A model generated the notes under the pieces. That model did not search any database. It was not told the DNA's origin and worked only from the letters and a program-made list of their open reading frames with translations. Source: Flavobacterium swingsii (GTDB lineage: Bacteria; Bacteroidota; Bacteroidia; Flavobacteriales; Flavobacteriaceae). From it: 64,000 nucleotides of DNA. Of the stretch, positions 55,953 through 64,000 are shown in pieces. Position numbers and translations under genes: made by a program. The stretch spans positions 372,001-436,000 of the forward strand of contig NZ_FOJT01000002.1 in assembly GCF_900111965.1 (NCBI RefSeq). The letters run 5' to 3'. The stretch's first letter is position 1, and each line of letters opens with the position of its first letter.

Positions 55953-56939
55953 ATGAAAATTTTTGTTTATAGTGCGCATCGTTTTGAAAAACATTTTTTA
56001 GAAAAAGCAGCTCAAGGTAAGCATGAATTGGTTTACTCTGCTTATGCTTTAAATGAAAATACAGCTAAGTTGGCTCAAGATTCTGATGTGGTTTCAGTTT
56101 TCACATCCGATGATGTTTCAGCTGGGCTAGTAAATTTATTATATGATTATGGTATTCGTTTTATAGCGCTCCGTTCAGTTGGTTATGATCATGTAGATAT
56201 TATCAAAACTAAAGAGTTAGGTATAAAAGTGGCCAATGTACCCGCTTATTCGCCTTATGCTGTTGCTGAACATGGTGTGGCTTTACTAATGGCTTTGAAT
56301 AGAAAGATAATATTGGGACAGCAATTAATGAAGAAAAACAATTTTAGTTTAGATGACTTGATTGGTTTTGATTTACATGGAAAAACAATCGGAATTGTAG
56401 GAACAGGAAAAATTGGTACTGCCTTTGCTCACATTATGAATGGTTTTGGTTGTAATTTACTTGGTTTTGATATTACGCCTAATGAAGAGTTAATACAACA
56501 GACTAATATTTCTTATACTTCTTTGGAAGATTTATGCAGACAATCGGATGTGATTTCTTTAAATTGTCCACTTAACGGCCAAACGAAATATTTATTTAAT
56601 AAGAATCTTTTTTCTATCATGAAAAAAGAAACCATTTTTATTAATACCGCTCGTGGCAGTATTGTCAATACAAAAGATTTAATAGAAGCATTGGGAAATA
56701 AAACCATTGCAGGAGCAGGGTTGGATGTTTACGAAAACGAGAAGCCTATATTTTTTAGCAATCACCTGAACAATGTCATTATTGATCCAATATTTGATAA
56801 GCTTCGCTCACTTCCAAATGTATTGATTACTGGTCACCAGGCATTTCTAACAAAAGAAGCTTTAACTGGTATTGCAGAAACAACTTTCAGTAATATAAAT
56901 GATTGGGCAAACGGGGAAAAATGCCCAAATGAATTATAA
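55953..56939 (+). CDS. D-2-hydroxyacid dehydrogenase, likely D-lactate dehydrogenase
   Basis: 328 residues. NAD Rossmann motif GIVGTGKIG (147-155), substrate Arg in NTARGSIV, Glu in DVYENEK and catalytic His in ITGHQAFLT. The sequence order and the block RSVGYDHVD / NVPAYSPYAVAEHG match fermentative D-LDH (LdhA). Reduces pyruvate to D-lactate to recycle NADH when respiration is limited. Twenty bases after the Usp gene, so co-transcribed; fits a low-oxygen role. Confidence 0.9.
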   Translation: MKIFVYSAHRFEKHFLEKAAQGKHELVYSAYALNENTAKLAQDSDVVSVFTSDDVSAGLVNLLYDYGIRFIALRSVGYDHVDIIKTKELGIKVANVPAYSPYAVAEHGVALLMALNRKIILGQQLMKKNNFSLDDLIGFDLHGKTIGIVGTGKIGTAFAHIMNGFGCNLLGFDITPNEELIQQTNISYTSLEDLCRQSDVISLNCPLNGQTKYLFNKNLFSIMKKETIFINTARGSIVNTKDLIEALGNKTIAGAGLDVYENEKPIFFSNHLNNVIIDPIFDKLRSLPNVLITGHQAFLTKEALTGIAETTFSNINDWANGEKCPNEL

Positions 56940-56964
56940 ATGAAAACCTGTAAAGTAATTTGTT

Positions 56965-57465
56965 ATGTCTACTACAAAAAATATTCAGTCTACCGTAAAA
57001 TTAGTAATCTCGATATTAACTTGTCAATTGGTGGGTATGGTTACTGTATTTTCAACCCAGCCCGAATCTAATTACTGGTATAATCGAGTTGTTATACCGT
57101 TCTGGAAATTCCCCATTTATTTCTTTGATCCTGTTTGGACAATTTTATATTTCCTAATGGGAATCTCCATCTGGATGATCTGGATAAGCGGAAAACACAA
57201 ATCAATGAAGAAATATACCATATTAATCTTTGGAATACAATTATTTTTAAGCGCTCTTTGGTCATTATTATTTTTTAATTTCCATGCCCAATCGCTAGCT
57301 CTTTTTATAATTTTGCTTTTGGTTGTTTTCCTCGCTTTTTGCATTATTGAATTTTTTAAAATTTCTAAAATGGCTGCATTCCTACTTGTGCCATCACTTT
57401 TATGGGTTTGTTTTGAAGCGGTTTTAAATTTTAAAATACTATTTCTAAGTAATTACAACTGTTAA
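56965..57465 (+). CDS. tspO: TspO/MBR family protein
   Basis: 166 residues with five transmembrane helices and the family residues W-x-P...PVWTILYFLMG, QLFLSALWSLLFF and PSLLWVCFEAVLN. TspO binds porphyrins and cholesterol-like ligands and modulates stress and oxygen responses. Positioned between the D-LDH and the Mla genes. Slightly short loops, otherwise normal. Confidence 0.9.
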   Translation: MSTTKNIQSTVKLVISILTCQLVGMVTVFSTQPESNYWYNRVVIPFWKFPIYFFDPVWTILYFLMGISIWMIWISGKHKSMKKYTILIFGIQLFLSALWSLLFFNFHAQSLALFIILLLVVFLAFCIIEFFKISKMAAFLLVPSLLWVCFEAVLNFKILFLSNYNC

Positions 57466-57478
57466 TTTAATAATTTAA

Positions 57479-58240
57479 ATGATGAAAATTTATCTAAGAA
57501 AAACATTCATCGAAGTAGGCAGTATCACTTTATTTGCCTCAAGGTTTTTTAAAGAAATTTTCAGACCTGATTTTGAAGTAAAAGAATTTATCAGACAATG
57601 TAGGGTTATAGGATATAAATCTCTCCCTTTGGTTTCCATTACTGCTTTTATAATGGGATTGGTACTTACCATCCAATCAAGACCGGCAATGGCAAAATTT
57701 GGAGCTGAATCCTGGATTCCCGGAATGGTATCTCTTTCATTGATACGAGAAATTGCACCTGTAATTACAGCTTTAATCTGTGCAGGAAAAATTTCTTCAG
57801 GTATTGGTGCTGAGTTAGGTTCAATGAAAGTAACGGAACAGATTGATGCTATGGAAGTATCTGCCATTAATCCTTACCGATATCTGGTTGTCACTAGAAT
57901 TTTAGCCACTACACTGATGGTTCCTATTTTAGTTTTTTATGCTGATTTAATAGGTATTTATGGCGGTTATATTGGTGTGAATATGCATGGCGAAGTCAAT
58001 TTGACACGGTATTTTTCGCAAGTATTTGAATCTTTAGAATTTGTTGATGTTATTCCGGCAACATTGAAAACTTTCTTTTTCGGATTTTTTATCGGAATGA
58101 TTGGCTGTCACAAAGGATTTAATGCCACCAGTGGAACAGAAGGTGTAGGTAAAGCGGCAAATTCAGCGGTAGTTTCTGCTTCGCTTGCCATTTTTATTAT
58201 TGATATGATTGCTGTACAACTAACAGATCTCTTTTTCTAA
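57479..58240 (+). CDS. mlaE: MlaE-family lipid ABC transporter permease
   Basis: 253 residues with about five to six hydrophobic helices; MlaE signature: LVLTIQSRPAMAKFGAESW, LSLIREIAPVITALICAGKISSGIGAELGSMKVTEQIDAM. Inner-membrane permease of a phospholipid ABC importer/exporter with MlaF and MlaD downstream. Distinct from the MCE protein at 10404, which has no adjacent permease. Confidence 0.94.
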   Translation: MMKIYLRKTFIEVGSITLFASRFFKEIFRPDFEVKEFIRQCRVIGYKSLPLVSITAFIMGLVLTIQSRPAMAKFGAESWIPGMVSLSLIREIAPVITALICAGKISSGIGAELGSMKVTEQIDAMEVSAINPYRYLVVTRILATTLMVPILVFYADLIGIYGGYIGVNMHGEVNLTRYFSQVFESLEFVDVIPATLKTFFFGFFIGMIGCHKGFNATSGTEGVGKAANSAVVSASLAIFIIDMIAVQLTDLFF

Positions 58241-58246
58241 AAAAAA

Positions 58247-59026
58247 ATGATGACAAAAGAAATAAATAGCGCTATTAAAGATCAGATGACTACTGTAGAC
58301 CAAACGGTTATTGAGTTTAAAAATGTCTATAAATCATTTGGAAACAATGCGGTTCTGAGAGGAATCAATCTTTCTGTAAAAAAAGGGGAGAATCTGGTTA
58401 TCCTCGGAAGATCAGGATCAGGAAAATCAATTGCTATAAAATGCCTAGTCGGATTGATAAAAACAGACAAGGGAAAAATATTGGTTTCCGGGACTGATAT
58501 AACCCAATTAAATGAAAGTGAACTCAATACAATTAGGAGGAGAGTGGGTTTTTTATTTCAAAATGGAGCCTTATATGATTCTATGACCGTTAGAGAAAAT
58601 CTTACTTTTACATTAGCACACAATAATAAGGAACTCACTGCAGATGAGGTTGAAAGTTCAGTTGTAGAATCACTTGAAAATGTTGGACTTGCAGAAGCTA
58701 TTAATCAAATGCCTTCAGAATTATCAGGTGGGATGAGAAAAAGAGTTGGTCTGGCTAGGGCATTAATTATCAAACCTGAAATTATTTTATATGACGAGCC
58801 CACATCTGGTTTAGATCCAATTACCTCAAGGGAAATCATTGAATTGATATTGGAAATCCAGAAGAAATTCAAAACAACTTCTATAATCATTACACATGAT
58901 TTAGCTTGTGCCAAACTCACAGGAAATAATGTAATGATTATAAAAGACGGAGTCATTCACGCAGAAGGAAACTATGAATCGCTTAGCAATAGTAATGATA
59001 AATGGGTTAGATCTTTTTTAACTTAA
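58247..59026 (+). CDS. mlaF: MlaF-family ABC transporter ATPase
   Basis: 259 residues. Walker A GRSGSGKS, signature LSGGMRKRVGLARAL, Walker B IILYDEPTSGLDP, switch His THDL. Powers the MlaE permease. Start is the first of two adjacent ATG codons at 58247; the second gives one residue less. Confidence 0.95.
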   Translation: MMTKEINSAIKDQMTTVDQTVIEFKNVYKSFGNNAVLRGINLSVKKGENLVILGRSGSGKSIAIKCLVGLIKTDKGKILVSGTDITQLNESELNTIRRRVGFLFQNGALYDSMTVRENLTFTLAHNNKELTADEVESSVVESLENVGLAEAINQMPSELSGGMRKRVGLARALIIKPEIILYDEPTSGLDPITSREIIELILEIQKKFKTTSIIITHDLACAKLTGNNVMIIKDGVIHAEGNYESLSNSNDKWVRSFLT

Positions 59027-59037
59027 ATTTTTGAGCA

Positions 59038-60111
59038 ATGGACAAAGAATCAATAGGAATATGGAAATTAGGGTTGTTTGTAGTTTTTGGACTCATCTTG
59101 TTTGTAATTGCAATTTATTTTATTGGAATAAACCGAAATTTGTTCGGTTCTACTTTTAGTCTGAAATCAGAATTTAAAAATATCAGCGGACTCAAAGTAG
59201 GCAGTAATGTTCGGCTTTCAGGAATTAATATTGGAACGGTGCATAAAATCGATTTTATTTCAGATTCTCTGGTTTCAGTAAAATTACTCATTAAGAAAGA
59301 AGCACAGCAGTATATCAAAACGGATGCTACTGCCAGTATTGGTTCAGATGGACTAGTAGGAGATAAGGTACTTATAATATCTCCGGGAGTCAACTCTAAA
59401 CAAGTTGTTAAAGATAATGACATCATTGCATCTAATAAGACTATAGAGTTGGAGGACATCATGAACAGTGTAAACAGAAGTGCCGCTAATGCAGAAGTGA
59501 TCACAAAGCAACTGTCAGATTTTAGTTATAAAATGAATGATAAAAAAGGAATCTTATCCAAAGTGATGACTAATCAGGATTTTGCCAACAGCATTCAGAA
59601 TACGATAGTAAATCTAGAAAGCAGCGTCAGAGAGATTGCCTTATTCTCTCCAAAACTTAATGATAATAAAGGAGCAATTTCAAAAATATTTAATGATAAG
59701 GAATTTGCAAATAGGCTGGAAAGTACAATTGAGAATCTTCAAAAAAGTTCCAATGAATTAAGTGTTTTTACGGCAAATATGAATAATGAGCATAACATGC
59801 TGACCAAATTAATGACAGATAAGGAATTTGCCAATCGTTTTGAGATGACATTTAAAAACCTTGAAACCAGTTCAGATCAATTAGCCCGATTTACTTCTAA
59901 AATAAACAATAAAAATAGTGTTTTATCTAAACTGATTGATGATGAGAGGTTAGGTGAATCTATAGATTCTACTATTACAAATCTTGAATCCGGAGCCAAA
60001 GGACTCAATGAACTTGAAGCAGCTGCTCAAAATAATATTTTATTGAAAGGCTATTTTGAAAAGAAGAAAAAAGCTGAAATGAAAAACAAAAAAGTGAATA
60101 TTAAAAAATAA
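59038..60111 (+). CDS. mlaD: MlaD/MCE protein with four 41-residue repeats
   Basis: 357 residues: N-terminal membrane anchor (GLFVVFGLILFVIAIYFIG), MCE domain (about 38-118; ISGLKVGSNVRLSGINIG), then about residues 165-330 built of four tandem 41-residue units (clear start words KKGILSKV, NKGAISKI, EHNMLTKL, KNSVLSKL, each followed by DF/EFAN... and NL). Equal unit length with no indels is visible by eye. Periplasmic part likely forms a coiled-coil tunnel across the periplasm. Completes an MlaE-F-D set at one locus. Confidence 0.94.
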   Translation: MDKESIGIWKLGLFVVFGLILFVIAIYFIGINRNLFGSTFSLKSEFKNISGLKVGSNVRLSGINIGTVHKIDFISDSLVSVKLLIKKEAQQYIKTDATASIGSDGLVGDKVLIISPGVNSKQVVKDNDIIASNKTIELEDIMNSVNRSAANAEVITKQLSDFSYKMNDKKGILSKVMTNQDFANSIQNTIVNLESSVREIALFSPKLNDNKGAISKIFNDKEFANRLESTIENLQKSSNELSVFTANMNNEHNMLTKLMTDKEFANRFEMTFKNLETSSDQLARFTSKINNKNSVLSKLIDDERLGESIDSTITNLESGAKGLNELEAAAQNNILLKGYFEKKKKAEMKNKKVNIKK

Positions 60112-60127
60112 CACTAAATAAATTAAA

Positions 60128-60574
60128 ATGAAAAATCTAATCCTTCTAATAACGCTGTTCTTGACGTTGAGCTTGACAGGTTTTGCCCAGATTAAAAATG
60201 CAATGACGAAAACGGTGAGAATTTATGGAAACTGCTTTATGTGCAAAGCACAAATTGAAAAAGCCGGAAACCAGAAAAATATTGCTGAGGTCGATTGGAA
60301 TCTGCAGACACAAATAGCGACTGTAACTTATGATTCTAAAATGACAACAGCCAATAAAATCCTAAAACGAATTGCCTTAGCTGGGTTTGATAATGACCTA
60401 TACCTTGCTCCAGATGCAGCTTATAAAAAATTAGAGCAATGTTGTCGCTATGAAAGAATAGCAAAATATAAGTACGAATGTGTTATGTGTAAAACAACTT
60501 CGGAAAAGCCTGGAAAATGCCCTGTTTGCAATATGCAAATGACCATAAAGAAGAAAATAAATAGTAACAAATAG
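60128..60574 (+). CDS. Secreted HMA plus heavy-metal-binding domain protein
   Basis: 148 residues. Signal peptide ending TGFAQ. HMA domain with GNCFMCKAQIE (CxxC), and a C-terminal cysteine module ECVMCKTTSEKPGKCPVCNM (two CxxC) resembling the YHS/HMBD-type metal-binding segment attached to CopA/CusF proteins. Periplasmic copper or zinc scavenger. Between Mla genes and the barrel protein. Confidence 0.85.
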   Translation: MKNLILLITLFLTLSLTGFAQIKNAMTKTVRIYGNCFMCKAQIEKAGNQKNIAEVDWNLQTQIATVTYDSKMTTANKILKRIALAGFDNDLYLAPDAAYKKLEQCCRYERIAKYKYECVMCKTTSEKPGKCPVCNMQMTIKKKINSNK

Positions 60575-60641
60575 TTGCAGAGAAATAAATAGTTTTCTGA
60601 AAATGGGTATGATACAAGGATCTTAATTTAAAATTTAGAAT

Positions 60642-61238
60642 ATGAAAAAGTTTAAAAACCCGACAATTGTTTCTGTATTCCTTTGTATTCTTTTGTTGTG
60701 TTGCTCAAATTATGCGGTGGCTCAAGAGAAATGGAAAATAGCATTCAGACCTGGTATTGATTTTAGTAATAAAAATTTTAGTGATACCCAACATGGTATT
60801 GGCTATGGTCTTGAAGCAACAATTTCGTATCGATTTCAAAAATATTTGTCTGCATTTGCAGGTTGGAGTTTTAATTCTTTCCCTGCTAAAGAGTCCTTTG
60901 CTGGAAACAATGGTGAATTTGATGAATCAGGTTACAATTTTGGTTTTCAATTCACTTATCCAATAGCATCTTCAAAGTTTAATTATGTAATTGGTGCAGG
61001 AGGAACATACAATCATATAGAAATTGAAGATTACAAAAGAAATGTAATTGCGAATTCAGACTATGGCTTTGGCTGGCAAGTAGAAGCAGGGTTTTCATAC
61101 ACCATTGTAAATAGATTTGATATTATGCCAACAATCAGATACCGTTCTTTATCGAGAGACATTATGATTGGAAGCGATAAAATGCCAATAAATCTTAATT
61201 ATATTTCAGTTGGAGCAGGGATGATTTGGTCATTTTAG
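60642..61238 (+). CDS. Outer-membrane beta-barrel protein
   Basis: 198 residues, signal peptide ending YAVAQ (about 28). Alternating beta pattern and a C-terminal aromatic SAGMIWSF suggest an 8-stranded OMP/porin_fam-type barrel (GIGYGLEATISYRF, SVGAGMIW). Role not identified; may be the outer-membrane partner of the lipid or metal proteins around it. Confidence 0.82.
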   Translation: MKKFKNPTIVSVFLCILLLCCSNYAVAQEKWKIAFRPGIDFSNKNFSDTQHGIGYGLEATISYRFQKYLSAFAGWSFNSFPAKESFAGNNGEFDESGYNFGFQFTYPIASSKFNYVIGAGGTYNHIEIEDYKRNVIANSDYGFGWQVEAGFSYTIVNRFDIMPTIRYRSLSRDIMIGSDKMPINLNYISVGAGMIWSF

Positions 61239-61390
61239 ATTATAAATTTTAGACATTTATTAATATCCCGACCTAGAAATAATAAAAAAGTGAAATCGAT
61301 GGATAATATAACTTTTGAAAAGAATTATATAAGAAGAAATAATCAGATCCAAAATACCTTTATCCTTTGAGAATCAAAATAAAGGAACTT

Positions 61391-62221
61391 ATGAAAATTG
61401 TAAAACATTCCGGAGATATTGTAGATTTTGATCGAGACAAACTCGAAAGGTCGCTGCTAAAATCAGGAGCAAACGAATCGATTGTTGAAAATGTTTTAGC
61501 ATCTATTGAGCGAGAAATTTATGAAGGAATTTCAACAAAACGCATTTATAAACTGGCTTTTAAGCTATTAAAAAAATCATCAAACTCTCATGCAGCCCGA
61601 TACAATTTAAGAGCAGCAATTCAGTTATTAGGACCTGCAGGATTCTTTTTTGAAAAATACATGGCTCTTGTTTTTGCATCAGAAGGGTATCAAACAAAAA
61701 ACAATTTAACCTTACAAGGAAAATGTATAACGCATGAAATTGATGTTCTTATAAAGAGAAACAATGAAATAAGTATGATAGAGTGTAAATTTCATGCAGT
61801 GAGAGAAACAAATTCTGATGTAAAAGTCCCAATGTATATCTTATCTCGATTTAACGATTTAAAAGACAGGCCTCATCACATTTTTTCAAACAGCGATCGG
61901 ATTTCAAAATGCAGGATTGTTACAAACAACAGATTCACAACAGATGCAGTCACTTTTGCTAATTGCTCTGATTTAAACCTATTGAGTTGGGATTATCCTA
62001 AAAACAATAATTTGAGAACTAAAATTGATAATAATAATTTATATCCTATCACTTGCCTAACCACATTATCAATAGCCGAAAAAGACAAATTATTGATTCT
62101 GGATGTAATTATGGTAAAAGAAATAATCAACAATTCTGAACATTTAGAAAAAATTGGTTTGAGCTCAAATCGAATCAAAAATGTTCTAAAAGAAGCTTCG
62201 GATTTGTGTAAATACATTTGA
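61391..62221 (+). CDS. ATP-cone domain fused to PD-(D/E)XK nuclease
   Basis: 276 residues from the ATG at 61391 (RBS-like AAAGGAA precedes it; a TTG at 61367 would add 8 residues). N-terminal ATP-cone (about 1-90, KHSGDIVDFDRDKLERSLLKSG, typical of NrdR/ribonucleotide reductase nucleotide-sensing domains), then a restriction-endonuclease-like PD-(D/E)XK fold: E88 (FFEKYMALVF), D118 in HEIDVLIKRN, E131-C-K133 (MIECKFHA). Probable nucleotide-controlled DNA or RNA nuclease. Ends 4 bases before the beta-CASP gene. Confidence 0.85.
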   Translation: MKIVKHSGDIVDFDRDKLERSLLKSGANESIVENVLASIEREIYEGISTKRIYKLAFKLLKKSSNSHAARYNLRAAIQLLGPAGFFFEKYMALVFASEGYQTKNNLTLQGKCITHEIDVLIKRNNEISMIECKFHAVRETNSDVKVPMYILSRFNDLKDRPHHIFSNSDRISKCRIVTNNRFTTDAVTFANCSDLNLLSWDYPKNNNLRTKIDNNNLYPITCLTTLSIAEKDKLLILDVIMVKEIINNSEHLEKIGLSSNRIKNVLKEASDLCKYI

Positions 62222-62225
62222 AAAC

Positions 62226-63581
62226 ATGAAAATTAAATTTCTTGGAGGAGCCGGAACAGTCACAGGCTCAAAGACATTAGTAGAAAGCAACGGTATTAGG
62301 ATTCTAATTGATTGCGGTCAGTTTCAGGGGATAAAACCATTACGTGAACTAAACTGGGAGCCGTTACCAATTTTACCTTCATCTATAGATTTTGTGTTAC
62401 TCACCCATGGTCATTTGGATCATTGCGGCTGGTTACCACGATTAGTAAATCAAGGATTTAACGGAAAAATTTATTGCACTTCGCCAACCAAAGATGTGGC
62501 AAAATTAATTTTACTCGACAGTGCTAAAATTCAAGAGGAAGAAGCCAACAAGGCAAATGAAGGTCATTATTCAAAACACGAAATAGCAGAACCTCTTTAT
62601 ACGGTTGATCAGGCAGAAAAGGTTTTTCCATTCTTCAGAATTGTAAAGCCTAAAGAAGTAATCTCTCTAGATCCAGAAATTACAGCCACTTTTACAAATG
62701 CCGGACACATTATCGGAGCCTGTACGGTTGAATTAAAACTTGAAAATAAAACCTTAGTATTTTCTGGTGATATTGGGAGGGATGATGATGTCTTAATGTT
62801 TCCACCGGAAAAACCGGAAAAAGCCAATTATATTTTTCTGGAAAGTACCTATGGTAACCGAATTCATCCTGAAACTGATGCGAAAGCAGAACTTGAAATG
62901 TATATTAATAATACTATTCGAAAAGGAGGTACAGTAATTTTACCAAGTTTTGCAGTAGAGCGTGCACAAACTGTAATGTATCTTTTATGGCAACTAAAAG
63001 AAGAAGACAAAATACCCAATGTTCCTTACATTATCGATACTCCTATGGGAATAAGTGTGCTTGATATTTTTTCTAATAATAGAATCTGGCATAAATTACA
63101 TGAAGAAGAATTTACAAGTATGTGCAATATGTTTTCTATGATTTCAGATTACCAGGAAACGATTGAAACCATTTATAATAAACAGCCAAAAATCGTCATT
63201 GCAGCCAGTGGTATGATTACAGGAGGAAGGGTATTAAGTTATTTGGAAACATACATTGGTCTACCGGAAACCACTGTAATTATTATTGGTTATCAGGCAG
63301 AGGGAACCAGAGGTAGAAAACTGTTAGAGGGTGCCAAAGAAATTAAAATCCACGGAAAATATTATCCTGTATTGGCAAACATTCTTGAAATTGAAAGTCT
63401 GTCTGCTCATGCAGATCAGAACGGTTTATTAAATTGGCTTTCAGCATTAACAACAAAACCAAAAAAAGTGTTTTTGGTACATGGAGAAAACCAGCCGGCA
63501 GATGAGCTTCGTATAAAAATAAATGAAAAATATGGTTGGGACTGCTCAGTTCCTTTAATGGGACAAGAAATTGAGCTATAA
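62226..63581 (+). CDS. Beta-CASP metallo-beta-lactamase fold RNase-like hydrolase
   Basis: 451 residues. MBL motif H61-G-H63-L-D65-H66 (THGHLDHCGW), motif ending FTNAGHIIGAC and SGDIGRDDD, then beta-CASP motifs (STYGNR, PSFAVERAQ, SGMITGGRVLSY) and C-terminal SAHADQNGLL with LVHGENQPAD. Matches CPSF-like/RNase J-related endo- or exoribonucleases that use two Zn ions. Four bases after the ATP-cone nuclease, so translationally coupled. Confidence 0.93.
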   Translation: MKIKFLGGAGTVTGSKTLVESNGIRILIDCGQFQGIKPLRELNWEPLPILPSSIDFVLLTHGHLDHCGWLPRLVNQGFNGKIYCTSPTKDVAKLILLDSAKIQEEEANKANEGHYSKHEIAEPLYTVDQAEKVFPFFRIVKPKEVISLDPEITATFTNAGHIIGACTVELKLENKTLVFSGDIGRDDDVLMFPPEKPEKANYIFLESTYGNRIHPETDAKAELEMYINNTIRKGGTVILPSFAVERAQTVMYLLWQLKEEDKIPNVPYIIDTPMGISVLDIFSNNRIWHKLHEEEFTSMCNMFSMISDYQETIETIYNKQPKIVIAASGMITGGRVLSYLETYIGLPETTVIIIGYQAEGTRGRKLLEGAKEIKIHGKYYPVLANILEIESLSAHADQNGLLNWLSALTTKPKKVFLVHGENQPADELRIKINEKYGWDCSVPLMGQEIEL

Positions 63582-63735
63582 AATAGTTACTTGTATAATA
63601 GTTTTAATAAGTTACCTTTCAGATATTCAAAATACTTAAAAAGAATGAAAATACTTAAATTAATAAAATTTTAAGAAAATAAAGAGAATAGATAACATAA
63701 TAATTTGTTATTTAGTAAATATATAAAATAAAAAA

Positions 63736-64000
63736 ATGAAAATAATTACACTATTCTTTTTATTAATAGTACTTCCAATAGAATGGGAGCCTGACTTTGA
63801 TAATGCAAAGAAAATTGCAAAGGAAAAACATGAATTAATCTTATTAAATTTCTCAGGTTCAGATTGGTGTGGACCATGTATTTTGATGCGCAGAAACTAT
63901 TTTGAAAGCCAAGTATTTACAGATATGGCAAATGAAAACTTAGTACTGGTAAATGCTGATTTTCCTAGAAAGAAGAAAAATATAGGAACATCAGAACAAG
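63736..64000 (+). CDS. Thioredoxin-like secreted protein (3' end beyond right edge)
   Basis: Starts at ATG 63736, frame open to the last base. Signal-type N-terminus (KIITLFFLLIVLPIEW) followed by a thioredoxin fold segment with SDWCGPCILMR and ESQVFTDMANENLVLVNADFPR, the type of periplasmic DUF255/Thioredoxin_7 fold used in redox or maturation of other proteins. Truncated by the window; length and C-terminal half unknown. The 63582-63735 gap upstream is AT-rich with no clear promoter. Confidence 0.85.
   Translation, partial: MKIITLFFLLIVLPIEWEPDFDNAKKIAKEKHELILLNFSGSDWCGPCILMRRNYFESQVFTDMANENLVLVNADFPRKKKNIGTSEQ

Noticed and set aside
59520..60040. DNA satellite or CRISPR in the mlaD 3' half
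   Set aside because: The 123-base period is a protein-level repeat in frame; DNA identity is low between units.

Overview
The window is a contiguous chromosomal segment of a Flavobacterium-like member of the Bacteroidota. The evidence is the low G+C content, many promoters with the Bacteroidota -7 box TANNTTTG and a -33 TTG instead of sigma70 boxes, few Shine-Dalgarno sites, SPI signal peptides ending in AQ or SQ, GyrA with Thr82/Asp86 at the quinolone site, bacillithiol synthesis (BshA), and several classes of intergenic hairpin repeat.

Left and central part (1-44000) is mostly housekeeping: clpC (cut by the left edge), gyrA, a TPR protein, ridA, lptD, an N-acetylmuramoyl-L-alanine amidase, an MCE (MlaD) protein, a pair of heterodisulfide-reductase-like Fe-S proteins with a HAD phosphatase between them, PAP2, a GH3/beta-lactamase fusion lipoprotein, bshA, aroC, a dicarboxylate symporter, lpd, an Lrp regulator divergent from a Cys/Met PLP enzyme, an APC permease and katG. 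Two accessory genes (an esterase lipoprotein and a small secreted protein) follow, bounded by near-identical GTTGTA(G/T)GCAGTT motifs at their stop codons. Then come peroxiredoxin, thioredoxin, a small ars operon (arsR, DUF6428, small membrane protein, methyltransferase, LMW phosphatase/arsenate reductase), tpx, dgkA, ftsK, lolA, lptF/G and ribB. The ribB GTP-cyclohydrolase-II domain has lost its zinc cysteines.

A tRNA-Ser(UGA) with a textbook Bacteroidota promoter and a terminator lies at 44095-44179. Everything to its right (44367 to the edge) runs in one direction and is accessory in character: an AraC-type regulator, a PAS hybrid histidine kinase with HPt, a single-domain response regulator, a P-type cation ATPase, a compact cbb3-type oxidase (CcoN with a duplicated N-terminal membrane module; CcoO fused to an extra cytochrome c domain), two small unrecognised membrane proteins, a cupin, HMA metal-binding proteins, a tandem universal stress protein, a D-lactate dehydrogenase-like enzyme, TspO, a complete MlaE/MlaF/MlaD lipid ABC system whose MCE subunit has four exact-length 41-residue repeats, an outer-membrane barrel, an ATP-cone/PD-(D/E)XK nuclease coupled to a beta-CASP metallo-hydrolase, and a thioredoxin-like protein cut by the right edge. 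I read this as a low-oxygen/stress island beside tRNA-Ser. I could not find a duplicated att end or an integrase inside the window.

The most interesting candidates for new biology are the nucleotide-sensing ATP-cone nuclease + beta-CASP pair, the unusual cbb3 oxidase architecture, the MCE repeat array, and the cassette-like boundaries at 31564-33123.
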